This document shows positions 34,546 to 44,697 of a stretch of 64,000 nt of DNA, in pieces. Source of the DNA: Athripsodes cinereus (taxonomy: Eukaryota; Arthropoda; Insecta; Trichoptera; Leptoceridae); assembly GCA_947579605.1 (NCBI GenBank), contig OX388317.1, forward strand, positions 20,417,384-20,481,383, given 5' to 3'. The notes under the pieces were generated by a model that worked only from the letters and a program-made list of their open reading frames with translations, made no database searches and was not told the DNA's origin. Made by a program: the position numbers and the translations under genes. The stretch's first letter is position 1, and the number at the start of each line of letters is the position of its first letter.

Positions 34546-34670
34546 AAAAACAAACACTGTTTTCTTTCACGAGTTTTATTTAATAGGCTTTTCGGACTTA
34601 GTCCATCTTTAGTGCTAGAGAGTTCCAAAGTAGCACTGAATTTCGTGAAACTAAACAGTGTTTGTTTTTA
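34546..34670 (-). other. Hammerhead-like three-way fold, possibly Penelope-derived
   Basis: The outer arms 34546-34573 and 34641-34670 are nearly complementary (AAACAAACACTGTTT and AAACAGTGTTTGTTT). Inside on the minus strand are a hairpin AGTGCTA/TAGCACT (34631-34637 with 34611-34617), then CTAAAGA (34612-34606), the stem-loop GGACTAAGTCC (34604-34594) and GAAA (34593-34590). Hammerhead cores have CUGANGA, stem II and GAAA in this order; here the G of CUGA is A, which should abolish cleavage. Hammerheads of this layout are known in Penelope-like retroelement LTRs. The element assignment is inference. Confidence 0.45.
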
Positions 34671-34887
34671 AATAATTTTTTTTATATTTTTATTATCTTA
34701 TATAAAACTGTTTTAAGTTTAACGGTAATTATTGATAAAATCTCATTCAGTTATGATTTATAAATCTCATCATTCATTTTCTGAGTTTGATAATGACTTT
34801 GTAAGTCGAAACCACAGTTAAACGTAAAACAGTTTGTTTCTATAATTTAACATGGAGTTCTACAAAATAAATGTCACCTCAATCAAT

Positions 34888-35135
34888 CATCATCATCATC
34901 ATCTCGCCCTCAACGCTCCTCTCGGGAGCACAGGGCAGAAACCAGCCTCCTCCATTCAGAGCGTCTCTGCGCCATTGCGTCACCTCTTTACACGACATTC
35001 CCTGCGCTCTGATATCGTTGTCATAGGAACGGTGTATTGTGAAAGAGGGACGCCCGGGCCGACGGAACCCCTGCGGACGGAAGAACAGTGCTCTTTTTGG
35101 CCAACTATCATTGGGCATTCTCAAAACAAAACAAA
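34888..35135 (-). mobile_element. RTE-like LINE fragment, 10-bp target duplication
   Basis: Minus-strand 5'-truncated copy of the family at 19.5 kb, encoding MPNDSWPKRALFFRPQGFRR..RSYDNDIRAQGMSCKEVTQW and ending in an (ATG)n tail. CTCAATCAAT flanks it at 34878-34887 and 35136-35145. The 5' edge has a few untemplated-looking A-rich bases (AAAACAAA). A frameshift breaks the last 20 codons. Confidence 0.85.
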
Positions 35136-35145
35136 CTCAATCAAT

Positions 35146-35604
35146 ACATAGTGTTTATTATAGACACTTAATAGTTTTACGAGTCCAATAAAAGGTACGC
35201 AATAATGACGTTCAGGTTGAGTGACGTTCCTCATCGCTGAATATAGATACGACATGATAACAATAAAATTTGACTTTAGTCTCCCGGAATTTGACATGCA
35301 CTAATTTTAACTTAATTGAAAAATAATATCCTACCAATAAAAAAACTTCTTTATCATTTTGAACAATAATAAATTCTTACAAATTTATTATGTTATCTAA
35401 TTAGTCTAATTAAGATCAAATTATGATTATTGTTTATTATGCTTTTGTTCACAGAACTTTCCTGAGAAAATAAATTATAAGTATAAAAATATGTAGGTAC
35501 TTAATATTTTTACTTTTTAATATTTTTTTTAAATTTCTTTATGCGTTTTTAGAACAGTTTTAACAAATTATTACCCATCCATATTTAGGCATAAATTTTT
35601 GTTT
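35146..35604. other. No supported feature
   Basis: AT-rich spacer. Confidence 0.4.
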
Positions 35605-36045
35605 ACCTGCTCTATGACTTCATCCGAGTCTCGAGAACGGATTGGTCTCCTGCTCTTTTCTGTTTATTTTCCAGTATCCCGATAAAGACAAGTATTTGTA
35701 AAGTATCACGTATAATACATCTTGAATTCAGTGATTCAAGTATATCTATATATCTTAAATTATTTTATTTATTTATATATTATTATTATTTTATGAATTG
35801 TTTTTTTTTGTTTAATGGTTTAGTTAGAAGATATGGCGCTTCAGCGATAAACTCGCCCATTGCACAAAATTATGTATTCAGTGGTAATGTTGTCATGTTT
35901 TTTTTATTATTTGTATACTAATTTTGTGCAATAAAGATTATTTTTATTATTATTATTATTCAAGATATTTAAGATGCCATACATTTTAAACGTCTTGTAG
36001 TTTTATGGTACGTAGAGATTGGCCTGTATGCTTATTTAATTTAAT
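35605..36045 (+). repeat. Rep-A copy split by a LINE fragment
   Basis: The sense left part 35605-35740 (CGAGAACGGATTGGTCTCCT, CAGTATCCCGATAAAGACAA, CATCTTGAATTCAGTGATTC) and right part 35965-36045 (AAACGTCTTGTAGTTTTATG, GTACGTAGAGATTGGCC, GTATGCTTATTTAAT) are collinear once 35741-35957 is removed. Confidence 0.6.
35741..35957 (+). mobile_element. 3' fragment of the 42-kb LINE family, 7-bp target duplication
   Basis: Matches the 3' untranslated region at 43850-44068: TTTATTTATTTATATATTAT, TTTAGTTAGAAGATATGGCG, CTCGCCCATTGCACAAAATT and TGTGCAATAAAGATTA with an ATT tail. ATTCAAG flanks it (35734-35740, 35958-35964). The long stem ATTGCACAAAATTA (35859-35872) with TAATTTTGTGCAAT (35919-35932) is fully kept. 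Confidence 0.82.
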
Positions 36046-36139
36046 TTCATAGTATGCTGACAACCGTACTAGCGAGAAATGTCTATTACAAATATAGTAG
36101 TCAATGATCTAATTTCAAGTAGTGGAAATCGTTTTCTAC

Positions 36140-36290
36140 GTGACATAAAATAAACCATTCAAGATAGGTGGCATATATCATCACTGAATTGAAGGTGTTA
36201 AATGTCTTAAACGTAATGTTATGCAAATACTTGCCATCTTCAGAACCCTCGAAAACTTACAGAAAAGAGTGGAACATTTCTACTCCAGGG
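36140..36290 (-). repeat. Rep-A copy (5' part)
   Basis: Antisense: CATTCAAGATAGGTGGCATA, TATCATCACTGAATTGAAGG, GTTAAATGTCTTAAACG, CCCTCGAAAACTTACAGAAA and AGAGTGGAACATTTC. The 3' end (sense) is missing. Confidence 0.68.
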
Positions 36291-36592
36291 ACTTGTCAGA
36301 ATTACTTTGATTGACCGGGCGGGGGTTGTCAACAATGGATGTGGCGCTGATAAAAGAATACACTGTATTTGTTAATCTGTTCAAAACTTTTTTTCAATTT
36401 TTAGAAGTCAACTCACGTCTTTAGTAGATAAAACGATAAAAGTTTTTAAGTTGTTTGTATGAAAATCGTCTTTGCTGTTAGAGACGCAAATAATACCCGC
36501 ATTAATTTATTAACATCGATTAATATTAACATTCAGCATCTTAACATGAACATCGAAACCAAATATATTCTAAGGTATTTATTTTCATAGAC

Positions 36593-36992
36593 TCAAGAGC
36601 GGAAGATACTAATCTTTGAAAAGAAGTGTTTTAGAAGGATTTTGGATGTCAAATGGTATGAACATGTCACAAATGATGCTGTGTGCCGGCGCACCCGGCA
36701 GAGACCCGTAATCTCCGTAATACTGGAGAGCCTATGGTCCTGGCTGGGACATGTTCTGAGAATGCCCAATGATAGTTGGCCAAAAAGAACGCTGTTCTTC
36801 CGTCCGCAAGGGTTCTGTCGGCCCGGGCGTCCCTCTTTCACAATACACCGTTCCTATGACAACGACATCAGAGCGCAAGGAATGTTGTGGAAAGAGGTGA
36901 CGTAATTGGCGCAGAGACGCTCTGAATGGAGGAGGCTGGTTTCTGCCCTGTGCTCCCGAGAGGAGCGTTGAGCGCGATGAATGAATGAATGA
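36593..36992 (+). mobile_element. RTE-like LINE fragment, 12-bp target duplication
   Basis: Plus-strand copy starting at TCAAGAGCGGAAGATACTAA and ending CTCCCGAGAGGAGCGTTGAG CGCGATGAATGAATGAATGA. It encodes WLGHVLRMPNDSWPKRTLFF; a TAA at 36903 ends the frame early and GCGCAGAGACGC resumes after it. The flanks ATTTTCATAGAC (36581-36592) and ATTTTCGTAGAC (36993-37004) match at 11 of 12. The tail unit here is 4 bp rather than GAT. Confidence 0.85.
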
Positions 36993-37004
36993 ATTTTCGT
37001 AGAC

Positions 37005-38156
37005 CCTACAAGTACATCCACTAGTGGATGATTCTCTCATAGTCTCGCCATACTCGTTATGTCTTAATTGAAATTAATATACGCACATACCTACTATGAA
37101 CTTCAACAGGGTAAAAAATCACACTCTTAGTTCCGAGTGGGAGAATGCTAAATCTCGTAGAGCTCAACAATTATTTATTACATACAGAGAGAATAGAAAA
37201 GTTTTAATGCACTTCTAAAACAAATTGATCTCAATGCATTAACGCTCGCTTATCCTGTGTACTTGTACCAATCAATATTTGACAGATATCTTTAAAATAA
37301 ACCCAGTTGAAGCATCGTAAAGAAATTAGCGTACAATTCTATAAAAATTAACTAAATATGAAAGATACTATGAAGTTACTCTTTATTTAATAAGACAAAA
37401 AAAATCTCGATGCTATGCAGACGATCATTTAACATCTCTACGTTCAGCCAAGTTACCTTTACGCGATTTAAAAAAAAAACTTTTATCTCCCTATCGGGCG
37501 GCGGGGGATGATTGGGATTATTGTTCGTCTGGGGGAGGGGTTGGAAACTGTCGATAATAGACTTGTTTTTCCCTATTGTTATATTTTTTGTCCTTGTATT
37601 ATTTTTCAATAGCTACATCTCACTTAGCCGAGCTAACTTTTTTTCAAATTCTTACAAACTCTTTGTTGAAAAATAAATTCCCTTTTTTGTTGTTCAATTT
37701 TCATTAGTAAATTATCTTTTTTTTGAGATACGAGTACTTAAATTAAAACTAAATACTTATCCTTTTTATAATACTGAAAAAGAATATTTTTTATTCAACA
37801 GTTTTTAAATGGGCTATTTTTAATTCTGCCGTTTGACCCTACAGATTATTTGTTTTCACTATACACCGTTACCATGATAACGATAACAGATCATTTTTAA
37901 TATCGTGGACTTTATTTCAACTTTGTACTTTATTGAAAATAAATTTTGGCTTTAAATTTCAAATAAATAATGTTTTATATTTTTGTTTGTTACAGATCTT
38001 GGTAAGCAGCCCTTTCGGAAATTTTTAGTTTTCAAAAACACATAAAAGTAAGTTTAGACTTCTCTTGTAATTTTAAGGACATTTTTATTATTATAGACTA
38101 TAGGTATGTCCATTCTTGCTTTGATCATTACAGATGAAGACCAATGCGATCCCAGA
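37005..38156. other. No supported feature
   Basis: AT-rich. A purine/pyrimidine-skewed patch at 37495-37545 (GGGCGGCGGGGGATGATTGG) stands out. The 77-codon minus frame across it (37376-37609) has no motif. Confidence 0.35.
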
Positions 38157-38285
38157 AGATAACTTTTTTTTTTTATATAATTTTATTGAAATAACAAACA
38201 ATACAGATATAACAGTGAACTGTGAAAGGTGTATAAGGATGTATTTGGGTTTATAACAAAAACCCAGATAATTAATAAAAAAACT
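38157..38285. mobile_element. T-rich LINE tail abutting a SINE-1 3' end
   Basis: 38163-38217 is a T-rich stretch with ATTTTATTGAAATAACAAAC, like an antisense LINE tail. From 38218 ACTGTGAAAGGTGTATAAGG and TGTATTTGGGTTTATAACAA AAACCCAGATAAT is the sense 3' part of SINE-1 with an A-rich end. Confidence 0.55.
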
Positions 38286-38308
38286 TGTTCAAAAACTTTT
38301 TAAAAACT

Positions 38309-38375
38309 AATGTATAAAAACTTAAATCTAAACATCCTCTTTATAGAGACAAATCTCGTGTAAAGGAGGGTGAAC
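38309..38375 (-). mobile_element. LINE 3' tail, family D
   Basis: AACTTAAATCTAAACATCCT followed by CTTTATAGAGACAAATCTCG and TGTAAAGGAGGGTG. It is collinear with 4197-4256 and keeps the outer stem (38336-38343 with 38361-38369) and inner GAGA/TCTC stem. Confidence 0.55.
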
Positions 38376-39496
38376 TTTATACTATGAACTATTTTTGAGT
38401 TTATAAAAAAACTTAGATTCACCTTCATAAAAAAATTGTTTCTCGAATGCTTTGTTTTTACAAGATAGCTGAATAATCTTAAGATACAAGAAATTAAATA
38501 ACGTTAATAATACATAACTAAACGAAACGAAATGTCAAAATGTTCCGTGGACACCTCGACAAAAAAATAGGTATTCCACTCTTTTCTATAAGTTTTTATA
38601 TTTTTATATTCTATATGTATACATCTTAAATTTATTTTTTATTTATTTATTAGAAATTATTTATTCAGTTTTTGTTATTTTCTTTTTTTTTTTAATAAAA
38701 GGTACCTAGATACTTTTTCCGCGAAAAAGATTATTATTATTATGTATCCACGGCAACTAAATATTTCTGAGAAAAAATACTCTTCACAAAATTTGATTTA
38801 GATTATGACGTGTGATGACGCGTTTATTACCATTTTACGTGCGTGTAATTATACCATCAAAAGACGAATAAAGGTAGAGACAAAGGTACAGCTAAAAGAC
38901 GTACAGGTTAGTTAGAAGATAGTACCTACCTGTCAAAAAGTCACAACAAACTGATATGAACCATATAAATGCCTAGATTTATACTATAACATTATAACGT
39001 AATTACTATTCGTCAGTGAATTCTACCTAGAACAACATAATTTTGAAATCACGGACCAACCACGTCGCTTCGTTTGAATTTTGTTCTTTTTATTATTTTT
39101 GTATGTGTGTAATGGAACAAATTTCAAATAACATCATTAATAAAATATCACCTACTATTATAACAAGACGGAAAGTCGTGGGCGCTGTTATCGTTCATAA
39201 TCATTAATAGCCACATCCAGTGTTGTTGATTTTATCAACTTTTTAGGAATTTAACGACATAGCTAATTAATGAACTAATTATCAAATTGTTATTTTTATG
39301 ACAAAAAAATGTTGTTTGTTTTTTGTAATATACCCTTCTTTGTACCTACGTGAGTTCGTTTATAATGATTTTATTTTTAAATAACGACTCATTCTTTTTT
39401 TATTTGTTATATTTCTTGGAACGTGCTCTTTTCTGGTTTCGAATATTATTTGAATTTTTACAAGTTGACGAATATTCATGATACGCTGTCTACCCA
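38376..39496. other. No supported feature
   Basis: AT-rich spacer. Simple T-rich and TTATT-rich patches near 38620-38700. No gene. Confidence 0.4.
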
Positions 39497-39590
39497 TTTA
39501 TCTATACTATTCCGGCATTTCTCACAAGTGGGGTAACCAGTAGACCAAATGCATGTTAAAATACCTACAGGTGCCCATTTTTTTATGTTT
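39497..39590 (-). repeat. Rep-A 3' fragment
   Basis: Antisense: TATACTATTCCGGCATTTCT CACAAGTGGGGTAACCAGTA GACCAAATGCATG. Confidence 0.65.
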
Positions 39591-40069
39591 AACGACGTCT
39601 CATCTTAAAAATTAATAAAATATTAAATAAATTCGAAATCACCTATTTAATTTTGACACCCTCGAAATATATATTTCAATGTTATTAATTTGATTTTGAG
39701 GAGAAATACCTAAATGTTGATACCTACCATAAAAAATAAAATTTACTACAAAATCATAAAAATATATATAAAAAAAATGAAACGTAGGATAGTTTTAATT
39801 CCAACCTGGTTATCAAGTAATGATTGTTGGACTATACTAAGTACATTGTAACAATATATTCGAGGGCTAGCACGTCTCGTAAACATTGTCCTTTTATTAG
39901 AGTTAAAACGGAACGCAGTATGCATTATATACGTTGGGATGAAAAGGATAGTCGTAATCAAAATGTATGTGAATTATTTATAATAGATCCTGTGGTCTTT
40001 TTAACCCTTCCACCACCCGCTATATCTCACGGGTGGTCCTCGAATATTTAATGGCACGGTTTTTCAACT

Positions 40070-40628
40070 AAAATATCGATGGTATAAAGCACAAAAGACA
40101 CATGTCCACATTTGACACTTTCAAGAAAATAGGTTTTTAAAGTTTGAGATTCTCAATTAATTCCCTAACTTCAAATTAATGCACAAGGTGTTGAAAATCA
40201 TAATCTTTGTTCTTTTTTAATGTCATTTATTACTTATTTTTTATTACATTTTTAACTAGAATGTCAAGAATTAGCATTATTAGATGATGGTCATGGACGT
40301 GTGTTCGGAAGTGTGATGGAAGTGCCGCTCACGGCGACTATTGGGATGCGTTTATGCGTGCACAGATGACACATGTCCGTCCTAGATGGACATTTGTTTT
40401 TAAGAATCTTCTTATCTTATGTGACATATTACATCTGTGCACAAAACAAAGTGAATTTGTGGACACGTGACATTTGGTTTTTATTAAATATTTCAATAAT
40501 GATATGAAGATTGTTGGTAATATTTAGTCAGGACATAGATGGCGTGGCAACCGATCTTGTACATGTATTAACTCATTTTACCTAAAATGTGGACATGTGT
40601 CTTTTGTGCTTTAAACCATCGATATTTT
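40070..40628. mobile_element. Non-autonomous DNA transposon with ATCGATGGT..AAAGCACAAAAG ends
   Basis: Left AAAATATCGATGGTATAAAG then CACAAAAGACACATGTCCAC. The right is the inverted GTGGACATGTGTCTTTTGTG then CTTTAAACCATCGATATTTT. The TIR is about 45 bp with one mismatch in the first 40. The interior has an extra copy of ACACATGTCC near 40371. No transposase frame. A shorter relative is at 11739-12139. Confidence 0.8.
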
Positions 40629-41100
40629 GTTTTGTGCGTAGTTCATTCGCGATAGTCGTGATGATAATACATAATAAGATTGGACATTGATTATTAAATC
40701 ATATTTGCTCTACCTTTTTAATTTATTGGAAATCATTTTTTCTTAACAGCGTCTTATGTATATACTAAAAAAATGAAGAAATCGACTGTTATATGAATTA
40801 CTTAGCTATTACGTAATTAATACTTCTTTTTTGCCACATTCTACTAATGTACCTAACAGTAATAAAACCTAGGACTAGATTCTAAAGGGTACCTACTTTA
40901 ATATTTCGATTTTGCATTGGATTTTTAAAGTTTATTTTGAATGATTTTATCTCTCTCAAATGAAATCGTTGGGGCAATATCTTGACAAAACGTCATTTGA
41001 TATTTTTGTTATGCCATTTTATGCCTTTACTTAAAATGACATCATCGTTTCAGGAATAAATTAACTGTCAGATTGAATAAATCAATTTAACTTGATAAAG
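40629..41100. other. No supported feature
   Basis: AT-rich spacer. Confidence 0.4.
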
Positions 41101-41275
41101 TACTTTATTTTTATTTTTTTTATTTAGGTACCAATTTGTTCATCATTACCGTGCATTGATCACAATACATACCATTTTATAAAAAAATGCATTCAAGTTA
41201 GATATAATCAACATACAGAAGGTAAATTTATCGCAAAGGCTCTATCTCTTCCAACTAACCCAAGATATAAAAAAA
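41101..41275 (-). mobile_element. LINE 3' tail, family E
   Basis: TTTATTTTTATTTTTTTTAT tail, CCGTGCATTGATCACAATAC, AATCAACATACAGAAGGTAA ATTTATCGCAAAGGCTCTAT and CTCTTCCAACTAACCC. In sense this gives GGGTTAGTTGGAAGAGATAG AGCCTTTGCGATAAA, which parallels the GGTTAGTTGGAAGA..AATAAACTCGCC region of the 42-kb LINE. Confidence 0.62.
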
Positions 41276-41324
41276 TAATGCGAAAAGTAAAATGTGTAAT
41301 TTTGCATGTTTTATTTATTTATTT

Positions 41325-41402
41325 ATTAAATTATTTTTGCACATCATCATTCACATAACAAAGTCAACAACTCAGTTTACATAAGGAAAAATAAAAAATG
41401 TA
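41325..41402 (-). mobile_element. LINE 3' tail, family C (end only)
   Basis: TTATTTATTTATTAAATTAT TTTTGCACATCATCATTCAC ATAACAAAG matches the tail side of 9216-9362; the CTCGCC hairpin side is truncated. Confidence 0.5.
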
Positions 41403-41869
41403 TTAGTTGGTATAAATATGTTTTCCGTTTTGTGAATTCACAAACTCAAAAACAAAATAACTAAACAAACAAAAATATATGAACTCGAATTGAAATTCCG
41501 TTCCATTTCATAGGCCACCCAGTCATTCGGTACAGCTAAATACCTACATACATGTAATTCATTTAATAAGGATTAATCCTGATATGTAGCATTAAGTACA
41601 TGGTATGTATTATATATACATTATGTATCTATTTACAAAGCAACTATAAGGATACTATACTAATTAATAATATGAAAACATAGGAGATAAATATATATTG
41701 GGCAGGCAATTATTATTCTACAATGAAGTCTCATTATTTATTTACTCCTTCATACTATAGGAATATAGTATGCTCAATATATTATTTAGGCCCAATATTT
41801 AAATGTACCATTTGTGCCGAAAATGGTCATTATTATAAAGTCCCCCTTAACTTGATAAATGCTCCATAC

Positions 41870-42061
41870 ATCCCATCCTACATGTAGCGTTGGTAGTGGA
41901 CCAATCGCTTGTCATAATTATGCAAGATATTCATGATGGGTAACAAGCCTCATCGCTGAACTGAAGATGTTAAATGCCTTAAAACGTGATGTTTTACGAA
42001 TACCTTTGAAAACTTACAGAAAATATAAGAGAGGCTTATTCTTTACCGGGAATTCCTCCGG
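41870..42061 (-). repeat. Rep-A copy interrupted by a LINE
   Basis: Antisense: ACATGTAGCGTTGGTAGTGG, TATTCATGATGGGTAACAAG, CCTCATCGCTGAACTGAAGA TGTTAAATGCC and TCTTTACCGGGAATTCCTCC. It is cut at 42062 by the LINE insertion and no clear continuation is seen after 44075, where only TTTTTGCC remains recognisable. Confidence 0.65.
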
Positions 42062-43577
42062 ATTAGTTCTCAGATCTATCAAGTCCACAGCTGTTGGGTG
42101 TGATGGTATAGGTTTGAAAATGATAAACCTTATTTCAGATTATATTACTCCAATCATTGTGTTTTTAATAAATTCTTCGTTTCTTTCAGCATCGTTTCCT
42201 AACCAGTGGAAAAAAGCAAATGTGATCCCGCTCGCTAAGGTTGACTCGCCATCTTCTCCAAAGGATTATCGACCTATATCAATTCTGCCTCTACTTTCAA
42301 AGATCATGGAAAAACTTGTGTATCAGCAATTGAATGACTATCTTCTGGCTAATAATTACCTCAATCAATTCCAGTCTGGTTTTCGTAGGGGACACAGTAC
42401 AACCACCGCCCTTCTTAAGATTTCTGAGGATGTCAGGTCCGCTATGGAGGTAAGACAATTGACATTGCTGACACTTTTAGACTTTAGTAGTGCCTTCAAT
42501 AGCGTAGATTTTGATATCCTTCTGGCCCGATTGGAGGCCCTAAATATTTCTGGCGATGCTCTCCGTTGGATGGACTCCTACCTTAGAGGCCGTCAGCAGA
42601 GAGTCTGTATAGGTGATGGAACATCCGATTGGGTCGGCCTTGGGGTGGGAGTCCCACAGGGTTGCATACTGTCCCCTTTACTCTTCTCTATCTTCATCAA
42701 CCCAATTACTGAACATCTTCATGGAGCCTATCATCTTTATGCTGATGATCTCCAATTATACATTCACTTTGATCTGAATAATATTGATACTGCTTTTCTC
42801 AATATGAATACCAATCTCGAATATATAAATTTGTGGTGTAGAGACCATGGACTCTTGGTTAATCCAAGCAAATCGCAGGCAATCATTATCGGAAGTCCTA
42901 GGAGTCTGTCTTCTCTTACTTCACTTGCTCCTTTACCATCTTTAGTCTTAAATGACTCTACTATCCCCTTTTCTGATGTTGTTAAAAATCTGGGTTTATT
43001 CTTCGATACTAAATTATCATGGTGGAAACAAGTCAACATGATCAGTAAAAAAGTATTTGGTTCGCTGCATTCGCTTAGGAGAATGCAGAATTTCCTCTCA
43101 GTAGACACAAAAAAACTATTGGTTCAGTCTTTAATTCATCCCTTATTTGACTATGCGGATGTCTGTTATTTGGATCTCTCGGTGGAAGGCTTGAATAAGT
43201 TGGAACGTCTTCAGAATACTTGCATTCGATATGTGTTCGGGCTCAAGAAGTATGATCATATATCTGAATATCGTGAACGCCTTGGCTGGCAAACTATTCC
43301 TCAACGCAGAAATGTTCACACTCTTTGTCTTCTTTATAAGGTTTTATTTGATCCCAACACTCCGTTGTATCTGAAGGAAAGGTTTGAGTTTTTACACTCT
43401 CATGGACTACCACTACGATCGGCCTCCAACAATCTTCTGGTTATCCCGTCCCATCATTCGAGCTGTTACACCGATTCTTTTTCAGTTCATGGTGCTAGGT
43501 TGTGGAACCAGCTGTCGCAAAAAATTCGCACTTGTTCTTCTTTTTATATCTTCAAGAAGGAGGTTAATGGTCGCTAG
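41967..43577 (+). CDS. Chimeric ORF: Rep-A leader fused to non-LTR reverse transcriptase
   Basis: A 536-codon intact frame. Residues 1-34 come from antisense Rep-A plus the target site; residues 35-536 are LINE-encoded. The RT begins at LRSIKSTAVGCDGIGLKM, has KDYRPISILPLLSKIMEKLV, the first catalytic aspartate D172 in LLDFSSAFNSVD, P230 of PQGCILSPLLF, the YADD box at 258-261 and LWCRDHGLLVNPSKSQ, then the LG..FD..L.W..Q thumb motif and a C-terminal SFSVHGARLWNQL. The endonuclease and any ORF1 are missing, so it cannot be autonomous. The C-terminus and YADDLQLY fit CR1/Jockey-group LINEs. The reaction would be target-primed reverse transcription of the element's own RNA. Lack of stops suggests a young copy. 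Confidence 0.9.
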   Translation: MLNALKRDVLRIPLKTYRKYKRGLFFTGNSSGLVLRSIKSTAVGCDGIGLKMINLISDYITPIIVFLINSSFLSASFPNQWKKANVIPLAKVDSPSSPKDYRPISILPLLSKIMEKLVYQQLNDYLLANNYLNQFQSGFRRGHSTTTALLKISEDVRSAMEVRQLTLLTLLDFSSAFNSVDFDILLARLEALNISGDALRWMDSYLRGRQQRVCIGDGTSDWVGLGVGVPQGCILSPLLFSIFINPITEHLHGAYHLYADDLQLYIHFDLNNIDTAFLNMNTNLEYINLWCRDHGLLVNPSKSQAIIIGSPRSLSSLTSLAPLPSLVLNDSTIPFSDVVKNLGLFFDTKLSWWKQVNMISKKVFGSLHSLRRMQNFLSVDTKKLLVQSLIHPLFDYADVCYLDLSVEGLNKLERLQNTCIRYVFGLKKYDHISEYRERLGWQTIPQRRNVHTLCLLYKVLFDPNTPLYLKERFEFLHSHGLPLRSASNNLLVIPSHHSSCYTDSFSVHGARLWNQLSQKIRTCSSFYIFKKEVNGR

Positions 43578-44068
43578 TCTTCTGTTGCGTTTACATACAA
43601 AAAAATCCTAAGGTTTTCAATATTTTTCTATAATTTTTTATTTTTTTTTATTTTATTTTTCGTGTATCCAAACACGATGAGCAGTCCTACCCCCATCCCT
43701 TCCACTTTATCCCATCCGTCCCTACTCAACATCTGTGTCGAGTCGCTTATCCGATGTTATTTCTTTTGATTAGGTATATATTTGAGTAGCTTATTTTATC
43801 TGTAAATTTATTTTGGTATACGTATGTGTTTATTTATATATTTATCTATATGTATATCTTAATTTATTTTATTTTGTTTTACTTATTTATTTATATATTA
43901 TTATTATTATTTGTTTTTGTTTAATGGGTTAGTTGGAAGATATTGCGCTTCAGCAATAAACTCGCCCATTGCACAAAATTATGTATTTTATTGTTATGTT
44001 ACCATGTTTTTTTCTTCTTTGTATACTAATTTTGTGCAATAAAGATTATTATTATTATTATTATTATT
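42069..44068 (+). mobile_element. 5'-truncated non-LTR retrotransposon (CR1/Jockey group)
   Basis: About 2.0 kb comprising the RT-coding part, a roughly 490-bp 3' UTR and an (ATT)n tail. ATTAGTT at 42062-42068 recurs at 44069-44075 as a short target duplication. The 3' UTR has a hairpin TATTGC/GCAATA (43941-43946 with 43953-43958) directly before AACTCGCCC. It also has a long-range stem ATTGCACAAAATTA (43968-43981) with TAATTTTGTGCAAT (44027-44040), just before AATAAAG. Confidence 0.88.
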
Positions 44069-44269
44069 ATTAGTTTTTGCCTTTTGAATCCAATAAACTT
44101 CGATCTATCTCGTTTATTTTAATGGGCAAAATGTAAGCGACAGAAAGAGACAGAGAGTGATCTTCAAAGACATATACCATCCCTTAAGGATTATGATCGT
44201 TATTATCAAAATTGGATCCTAAAAATCTAATTTTGACAATAATGATTCGAGATAGTACTTTGATATTTG

Positions 44270-44606
44270 GATAAGCAAAGCTCAATAGCCGAAGAAAATA
44301 TGTTTCGAAAATAAGTACCTTAGAAGGAATTTGGAGCATGGTATGATCATGCCACAAATGATTCTATACGACAGCGCCCTTAGCAAAGATCTGTAGTCTC
44401 TGTAATACAGGAAAAACGATGGTATTGGTTGGGCCATGTTTTAAGAATGTCCAGTGATTGTTGGACAACAAAAACAGTGTTCTTTTGTCCACAAGGTTTC
44501 CGAATATCGTGGGAAGAAGTGATTCAGTTGGTACAGAGACGCCTTGAATGGAAGATGCTGGTTTCTGCTCTGTGCTCCCGAGATGAGCGTTAAATGGCTA
44601 GATGAC
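44270..44606 (+). mobile_element. RTE-like LINE fragment, decayed, 8-bp target duplication
   Basis: Older copy of the 19.5-kb family: CTTAGAAGGAATTTGGAGCA, TGGTTGGGCCATGTTTTAAG and GCTCTGTGCTCCCGAGATGA GCG. About 75 bp encoding the RPGRPSFTIHRSYDNDIRAQ region is deleted between GGTTTCCGA and TCGTGGGAAG. Frame is broken. GATATTTG flanks it at 44262-44269 and 44607-44614. Confidence 0.78.
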
Positions 44607-44697
44607 GATATTTGAGCAAGGGTTGGTATGTCAGTAATAGATGTCTCTATGATCAATCTTTATATCATATATAATGTTGTGAATTATTGTTTAGTAG

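Noticed and set aside
37376..37609. 77-codon ORF over the GGGCGGCGGGGG patch
   Set aside because: Proline-rich stretch comes from the G-rich tract; no homologous motif recognised.
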